Source: Zygnema cylindricum (Eukaryota > Streptophyta > Zygnematophyceae > Zygnematales > Zygnemataceae). Taken from it: a stretch of 11,682 nt of DNA. The position numbers and the translations under genes were made by a program. Below are positions 8,501 to 11,682 of the stretch, piece by piece. The notes beneath the pieces are model-generated. The model was not told the DNA's origin. It saw only the letters and a list, made by a program, of their open reading frames with translations, and ran no database searches. The stretch is taken from contig JBBHKE010002831.1 of assembly GCA_037447655.1 (NCBI GenBank), positions 54,498 through 66,179 of the forward strand, given 5' to 3'. Position 1 is the stretch's first letter. Every line of letters begins with the position of its first letter.

Positions 8501-9318
8501 TCCGCCAATCTTCTCCTGTAGAAATGCTTGAACACTTGGACTCCCTCTCCTAAGCTCTATGGTGCTTTCTTTCACTAAAATCATTCCCACTGTGTCATCC
8601 CAATTCCAATTGCTATCTCCCATGTCCTGCAATCGGTTAATGATATTCTCATACTCTTCAGGTAGTTTCATCATTAATGTGTTCACTCTTTGTCTCTCGG
8701 ACCATGAGTTACCTGCACTCTCTAACTCTCCAAATAATGCTCCTAAATCATTGCAATAATTATTCATACTTCCTCCTTTATAAGTATAAGCTGCAATCTT
8801 ATTTTCGGCCAACTGTTGTTGCTGCAATGATCCACTCTTATATTTGTTAACTAGTGATATCCAAATCTGAGATGAAGATTTGACATGCATAAGGGGAATG
8901 GCAATGCCCTTTGCTACACTTTTAAGAATTAAGAGCTTAGCAACCTTGTCTTTGTAGTTCCACTTTTCATACTCTGATCTTTCGGTCTGAACCCTTGTCG
9001 CCGTTTTTGGTGGTGTTGCTGCCGGTATCGCCTTCGGCAATGGTGTCACTTGAGTTGCAACTCCTCCCTTTTATCCTTCCATGACAATCTCCTCTCCTTC
9101 CTCATCTTCATCCTCGGTGATGGTGGCAGCTGTTCTACCAACTGTAGAGGCGAAGGTGCCAGAAAAACGTGTCCCTCCAAACCCAGGTGGAGGTGGGCAT
9201 CGAATTTGTCCAGAAACTATGCCCCATAGATGCTTCTCAAATAGTTCTCCCTCCATCATCATTTCCCAAAAAAGAAGTCTGATCCATCAAATTTGGGCAC
9301 CGTAGATGGTGGGCCCAT
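8327..9318 (-). pseudogene. Copia gag (capsid/UBN2) with internal stop and frameshifts
   Basis: The likely start is the ATG at 9318-9316, inside the primer-binding site, because it opens MGPPSTVPKFDGSDF, the FDG-type opening of copia gag. A one-base shift in the six-base homopolymer at 9268-9273 is followed by MMMEGELFEKHLWGIV. A TAA at 9073-9071 interrupts the same frame, which then continues through YEKWNYKDKVAKLLILKS, the SSSQIWISLVNKY block and LPEEYENIINRLQ. These are landmarks of the retrotransposon gag (UBN2) domain. The frame is lost in 8500-8552, so the last 60 or so residues to 8327 are out of frame and the real reading passes to the zinc knuckle. Gag would have formed the virus-like particle. 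The proline- and acid-rich stretch near 9200-9050 is unusual for gag and may include inserted material. Confidence 0.85.
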
Positions 9319-9321
9319 AAC
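9307..9321 (-). promoter_or_regulatory. Primer-binding site for half-tRNA initiator Met
   Basis: Minus-strand GTTATGGGCCCACCA starts one base after the 5' LTR end. It is complementary, without mismatch over 15 bases, to the anticodon arm of plant initiator tRNA-Met as I recall that sequence (positions about 25-39). It does not match the tRNA 3' end, which would require TGGTATCAGAGC. Drosophila copia is the known precedent: it is primed by a 5' half of initiator tRNA-Met cut after base 39. The ATG inside this site is also the probable gag start. Confidence 0.75.
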
Positions 9322-9546
9322 TTGCAAATATGTGGTCTCCATTGACCCAAAGAATGAGCAGCCTATGTCAAGCCTGTAGGATAATATTTGCCCCTTCTAC
9401 TTTCCCGCTGAATAAGTGCCGCCCAGGAACACAAATATTCTGACCAGTGTCACTCCTGTGAGGACAAGACTCCCCTGAGTCAAACGCAAAAAGAATCACT
9501 GAATTTGCTCCCTTGAGCAGTAAGTTATGGCTGGTCAAAGATGACC

Positions 9547-9552
9547 TTTATA
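9547..9552 (-). promoter_or_regulatory. TATA box of the 5' LTR
   Basis: Minus-strand CTATAAAG sits about 230 bases before the primer-binding site. The related plus-strand LTR has TATAAAATA 220 bases before its own site, and the older LTR has a TATTTATAG at the equivalent place, so position and sequence class are conserved. An alternative TATATA lies at 9656-9651. Confidence 0.6.
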
Positions 9553-9785
9553 GTTAAAAGCTCTCTTAGAGAGAGGTACCTAAATATTACTAAGTCTTGG
9601 TCTGCCTACTCACGACTACCTACTACTAAACCCTAGTCCAATAGGAACACTATATAGTATAAGAAGGTAGAATGGGCGATGTACTTATTGTAGGACCATT
9701 TTACGACAAGGTCTACAAGGTGACACTTGTCAAATCGAAAGCCATGGTTCCTCCTCCCATCTTCTCCGGTATCAAATAATGTGGC

Positions 9786-9795
9786 GCCACGTGGC
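9786..9795. promoter_or_regulatory. G-box palindrome GCCACGTGGC in 5' LTR
   Basis: Same perfect palindrome as in the 3' LTR, inside TGGCGCCACGTGGCACC, about 235 bases upstream of the TATA box. A second CACGTG is at 9979-9984. G-boxes in plants mediate light, abscisic acid or stress responses (family knowledge); response of this element is inference. Confidence 0.6.
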
Positions 9796-9994
9796 ACCGC
9801 GTGACGCTATCTCCGTATGTCGCCAAAAGCTTTCTTTGCGTGGCGGCTATAGTGTCGGCTGTCCGATCAAAACATATTTTACACGGTTCAGATTCGCGTA
9901 CATGCATGAATTGCTCCTTTTTGTTAGTCTGCTGTTAATTAGTTGTTGCGTTAATGTTTATATATTTATGAAACCCGTCACGTGTAGCGTTTTG

Positions 9995-10070
9995 TAGTGC
10001 CTTAATGGATAAGGCGTTAGGCTGTAGAGAATCTAGAGGTCGAAGGATCAAATCACGACTTAGGCATCAT
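9995..10070 (+). other. tRNA-Arg-like module (A-box/B-box) in 5' LTR, antisense
   Basis: Copy of the module in the 3' LTR. The D-arm-like GCC...GGC is at 9999-10015 and the B-box GATCAAATC at 10046-10054. It lies 156-215 bases inside the LTR start and reads against the retroelement. The D-arm with ATGGATAAGGCG is unchanged between the LTRs. Confidence 0.55.
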
Positions 10071-10210
10071 TTTAGTAAAAATACCGTCTACTTCAAAATC
10101 TGCCACTTTCTAAATATGGTGGCAGCCATGGCGCGCCTTTGATCCTCACTCTCTTTCTATAAAGCAAAACTAAAATAGGGAAGTGAACTATTAATAACCT
10201 CTTTTCAACA

Positions 10211-10376
10211 GGGTTGTAGTAAGACCATATCTTAGCGCCTTACTCTTGAAGTATGAGTGCTGTAGTAAAACCTTATATAGGCGCCTAACTCTTGCAATGG
10301 GTTGTGCCTCTTACGCCCTTAGCTTGTCTCCTACCTCATGGCTTGTGACTACGACAAGTATGAGGGTTGAAGTAAG
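10211..10376 (+). repeat. Right flank homologous to the left flank of the element
   Basis: GGCGCCTAACTCTTGCAA at 10279-10296 and the following GTGCCTCTT...CGCCCTTAGC match 3855-3900, and the TGACTACGACAAGTATGAGGGTT text matches TGACTACAACTATGA at 3994-4007. Within the flank, two imperfect units of about 46 bases start TGTAGTAA at 10215 and 10261. The left flank followed directly by 10211 reads like the undisturbed copy at 10350-10371. This supports insertion of the element into a related, internally duplicated repeat. Confidence 0.6.
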
Positions 10377-10505
10377 TGTTGAAATTAAAAGATTTCTAGA
10401 GTACTTTCTAGGTATAAATATAATAGTATACTAGGAAAAGAAAAGGGCAGACAGCGTGCCTCCACCTCCTCTCTCTCTAACCCCCATACTTGTTGTAGTC
10501 ACTAA
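10345..10505. repeat. Imperfect inverted repeat, about 160 bases
   Basis: Outer arms are 10347-10371 (TGACTACGACAAGTATGAGGG) and 10480-10503 (CCCCCATACTTGTTGTAGTCA). An inner hairpin, CTTTCTAGGTATA/TATACTAGGAAAAG, lies at about 10404-10440. The simplest reading is two oppositely oriented relatives of the same LTR family meeting here. A small foldback element is an alternative. Confidence 0.55.
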
Positions 10506-10580
10506 AGGATAGAGAGGGTGGTTGAACTGTGGCCGCCTAAGTTCAACAAGCAGTTATTTTTAGCAGGTTATTAAAAAGAG

Positions 10581-10685
10581 ACCTGACGGACCCAGGACTT
10601 GATCCCGGTACCACTTGATCCCAGTACCTACCATCCGTCAGGTTGGCTGGTAGCTGTGAACTTTATCCTATTAGACTAGGACCAG
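10581..10685 (-). other. tRNA-derived SINE-like module with pol III A and B boxes
   Basis: On the minus strand, TAGTCTAATAG (10678-10668) fits the A-box TRGYNNANNNG. GATCAAGTC (10602-10594) fits the B-box GWTCRANNC. A 16-base tandem duplication (ACTTGATCCCGGTACC at 10597-10612, ACTTGATCCCAGTACC at 10613-10628 on the plus strand) has doubled the B-box region. Perfect 10-base inverted arms, ACCTGACGGA (10581-10590) and TCCGTCAGGT (10634-10643), enclose the duplication. GGATAAAG after the A-box resembles the GGATAAGGC of the modules in the other LTRs. It may be a SINE or a tRNA-like part of the LTR. Confidence 0.5.
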
Positions 10686-10966
10686 TGCTAAATGCTAAAG
10701 GGTATGATAGATATATATTTATTTAGGAGTGAATGAATCCATTTAACTGAAATTGTATACGACGTACAAAGATACATTTTTGTAAAGTGGGAAGTACGAT
10801 ACTATTTCGAAACGGATACCACGCATGTTGTTTTGACAACGAAACGAATATTGCGCAAGTCTTTATGACGGCTGACATTCCATTTCGGTTCATATTCAAC
10901 GGCGCACATCATCGCCGAAATCTTGGAGTGGTCACTTTGGCGTTTTATAACATGGCATGACCTGGC

Positions 10967-10975
10967 GCCACGTGG
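10967..10975. promoter_or_regulatory. G-box in the plus-strand LTR
   Basis: GCCACGTGG within TGGCGCCACGTGGAGA, sharing TGGCGCCACGTGG with the full element's LTRs although the surrounding text has diverged. It lies about 230 bases upstream of TATAAAATA, close to the spacing in the other LTRs. Confidence 0.55.
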
Positions 10976-11205
10976 AGAGATCACATTTGGTCGCGAGAAT
11001 TCCGAGGAACCTATGGATGAGTAAAAAGAGGGCACGCGTCCACGTAATAGCCTTCTCGTACATTTGTCGTGCATAAGGTACACCAGCGGTAGTACTTTTT
11101 AGTACGGTACAGAAATATAATTTGTCCGTAATTCAATAGATAAGAGTTATTAGAGAGAATTAGGACTTAGTGTTTTTTTGGTCACCTCTCCCCTTGAGGG
11201 TTTTG

Positions 11206-11214
11206 TATAAAATA
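11206..11214 (+). promoter_or_regulatory. TATA box of the plus-strand LTR
   Basis: TATAAAATA, 220 bases before the primer-binding site, at the place equivalent to the TATA box of the full element. It is followed by GGCGTCTTTG. Confidence 0.6.
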
Positions 11215-11392
11215 GGCGTCTTTGCCACCGCATAACTTAACGCTTGGTTGGGCGTTTTCAAATTTTTTTTTTCCAACGAACTCAAGAGAGTCCACGCTAT
11301 ATAGGGGTGCAGTCAGATTGTCTGCTTGTTTGTTGGGTAGCAGTAGTTGCCATTGAAATTGGGTTAGTTAATAACTATCTAGAGGCTTCCTG

Positions 11393-11423
11393 AATTCTGT
11401 AGTCCAATGGAGGACACAGAATT
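11393..11423 (+). other. U5 hairpin with AATGGA loop next to primer-binding site
   Basis: Stem AATTCTGT (11393-11400), bulged A (11401), GTCC (11402-11405), loop AATGGA (11406-11411), GGAC (11412-11415), ACAGAATT (11416-11423): twelve base pairs with a single bulge. Equivalent foldbacks on the minus strand lie at 4039-4013, 9354-9328 and 3118-3092, with the same loop and a bulge at the same place. It would lie in the RNA leader three bases before the primer-binding site. Confidence 0.6.
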
Positions 11424-11426
11424 ACA

Positions 11427-11441
11427 GGTTATGAGCCCACC
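11427..11441 (+). promoter_or_regulatory. Half-tRNA primer-binding site of the second element
   Basis: GGTTATGAGCCCACC directly follows the LTR end and matches the complement of the initiator tRNA-Met anticodon arm with one mismatch (A at 11434 for G). This independently repeats the arrangement at 9321-9307. Confidence 0.65.
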
Positions 11442-11570
11442 CTCTAGGGTGCCAATATTTGATGGATAAAGATTTATCTATTTAGAAGCCATGATGATTC
11501 GGCTTTGTGTGAAAAACTGTAACAGGGTTACAGAATTGGGTACTTAGTGGTTGGGGGCTAGGCTGCTATT
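11431..11570 (+). pseudogene. gag 5' fragment of the second copia element
   Basis: ATG at 11431 opens MSPPSRVPIFDG and then hits TAA at 11467-11469. The same opening (M-x-PPS-x-VP-x-FDG) is seen at 9318 on the minus strand, which supports both as true gag starts. Weak similarity may continue at 11491 (ATGATG), where the other copy has MMMEG. After that the reading is lost. The fragment is nonfunctional. Confidence 0.55.
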
Positions 11571-11682
11571 GTTGCGATTTCAGAGCAGCGCAGTTGCGAT
11601 TCCAGAGCAGCGCAGCTGCGATCCCAGACTAGCGCAGCATAGCAGCATAGCAACTTAGTAGCGCAGCAGCGCAGCATAGCAA
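11571..11682. repeat. 22-bp tandem repeat grading into GCATAGCA repeats
   Basis: Three 22-base units lie at 11571-11592, 11593-11614 and 11615-11636 (GTTGCGATT.CAGAGCAGCGCA type, two to five differences). GCATAGCA and GCAGCGCA eight-base units follow to the window end. All share AGCGCA or AGCATA, so the short unit probably seeded the longer one. It sits in what should be gag and probably continues past the window. Confidence 0.75.

Larger units (their letters stand above)
4008..10210 (-). mobile_element. Ty1/copia LTR retrotransposon, full-length but defective
   Basis: Two direct 888-base repeats with TG...CA ends (4008-4895 and 9323-10210) bound an internal region. Read on the minus strand it carries primer-binding site, gag, zinc knuckle, protease, integrase, reverse transcriptase, RNase H and polypurine tract. 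Integrase before reverse transcriptase is the diagnostic copia order (gypsy has it after). The total is 6203 bases, within the normal plant copia range. The coding part has stops at 9073-9071, 7454-7452, 6864-6862 and 5976-5974. Frameshifts lie near 9270, 8500-8552, 7365, 6175 and 6043, with a compensating pair near 5140 and 5087. LTR divergence of roughly 5% (counted by eye) argues against a recent insertion. The copia lineage is not assigned here. No clean 5-bp target duplication is visible (TATGA left, GGGTT right). Confidence 0.95.
9323..10210 (-). repeat. 5' LTR of the copia element
   Basis: Starts TGTTGAAAAG at 10210 and ends TTTGCA at 9323 in element orientation, so the primer-binding site follows after one base. 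It contains an antisense tRNA-like module (9995-10070), G-boxes at 9979-9984 and 9786-9795, a TATA box at 9552-9547, and a U5 hairpin at 9354-9328. Transcription would begin about 30 bases past the TATA box, giving a leader of about 200 bases before the gag ATG. Confidence 0.95.
10377..11426 (+). repeat. Related copia LTR in plus orientation (5' LTR)
   Basis: Begins TGTTGAAATTAAAAG, like the TGTTGAAAAG of the full element, and ends CACAGAATTACA, matching the minus-strand CACAGAATTGCA at the other LTR end. Shared blocks in the same order are an antisense tRNA-like module (10685-10581), a G-box (10967-10975), GGACTTAGT (near 11162), TATAAAATA (11206-11214), GCATAACTTA (near 11229), ACTCAAGAGAGTC (11280-11292) and AATGGAGGACACAGAATT (11406-11423). 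Divergence is too high for it to pair with either LTR of the full element, so it is a separate element truncated by the window end. The 5' boundary is less sure than the 3' boundary. Confidence 0.7.

Noticed and set aside
9071-9262. A separate small proline- and acid-rich gene
   Set aside because: It is in the same frame as the gag domain downstream and is separated only by one TAA. Its start resembles the gag N-terminal motif.
4008-10210. Integrated pararetrovirus or Ty3/gypsy element
   Set aside because: Integrase precedes reverse transcriptase, the RT active site is YVDD in an RVT_2 context, and a GAG-pre-integrase domain is present; all are Ty1/copia features. LTRs are also clear.
10802-11083. 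93-codon minus-strand frame
   Set aside because: Lies antisense inside the U3 of the plus-strand LTR and has no recognisable domain.

Overview
The window looks like repeat-rich intergenic DNA from a land-plant nuclear genome. It is AT-rich overall, has no intact host gene, and is dominated by Ty1/copia LTR retrotransposon sequence. Nothing looks bacterial: there are no operons or Shine-Dalgarno sites, and no CRISPR. The species cannot be named from the sequence.

Layout. 1-1160: AT-rich DNA with no recognisable gene, apart from a weak coding-like patch near 842-1152. 1170-1914: a GC-richer block with many small palindromes and a TATA box at 1694, possibly an unassigned LTR or promoter. 1915-3086: no gene. 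3087-4007: a diverged, minus-oriented relative of the LTR described next. 4008-10210: one complete but decayed Ty1/copia element on the minus strand. It has two 888-bp LTRs (4008-4895 and 9323-10210, both TG...CA, roughly 5% different by hand count), a primer-binding site, gag, protease, integrase, reverse transcriptase, RNase H and a polypurine tract. 10211-10376: repeats matching DNA left of the element. 10377-11426: a related LTR on the plus strand, followed by a primer-binding site, a few codons of gag and a GCA-rich tandem repeat that runs off the window.

The element once encoded a single gag-pol polyprotein. It is now broken by at least three in-frame stops within otherwise continuous frames, another at the RT segment junction, and about seven frameshifts. 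Substitutions also hit the protease active site and two zinc-binding motifs. It cannot make its own proteins, although its LTR signals are still well preserved.

The most interesting structure is in the non-coding parts. (1) The primer-binding site matches the internal anticodon arm of plant initiator tRNA-Met (half-tRNA priming, as in Drosophila copia) rather than its 3' end, and the complement of the CAU anticodon doubles as the gag ATG. (2) A hairpin with a constant AATGGA loop and covarying stem lies beside that site in the related LTRs. (3) Each LTR carries a tRNA-Arg-like A-box/B-box module antisense to the retroelement. (4) CACGTG G-box palindromes are kept in every LTR copy. (5) The element appears to be nested in a related older LTR and sits back to back with a divergent relative.
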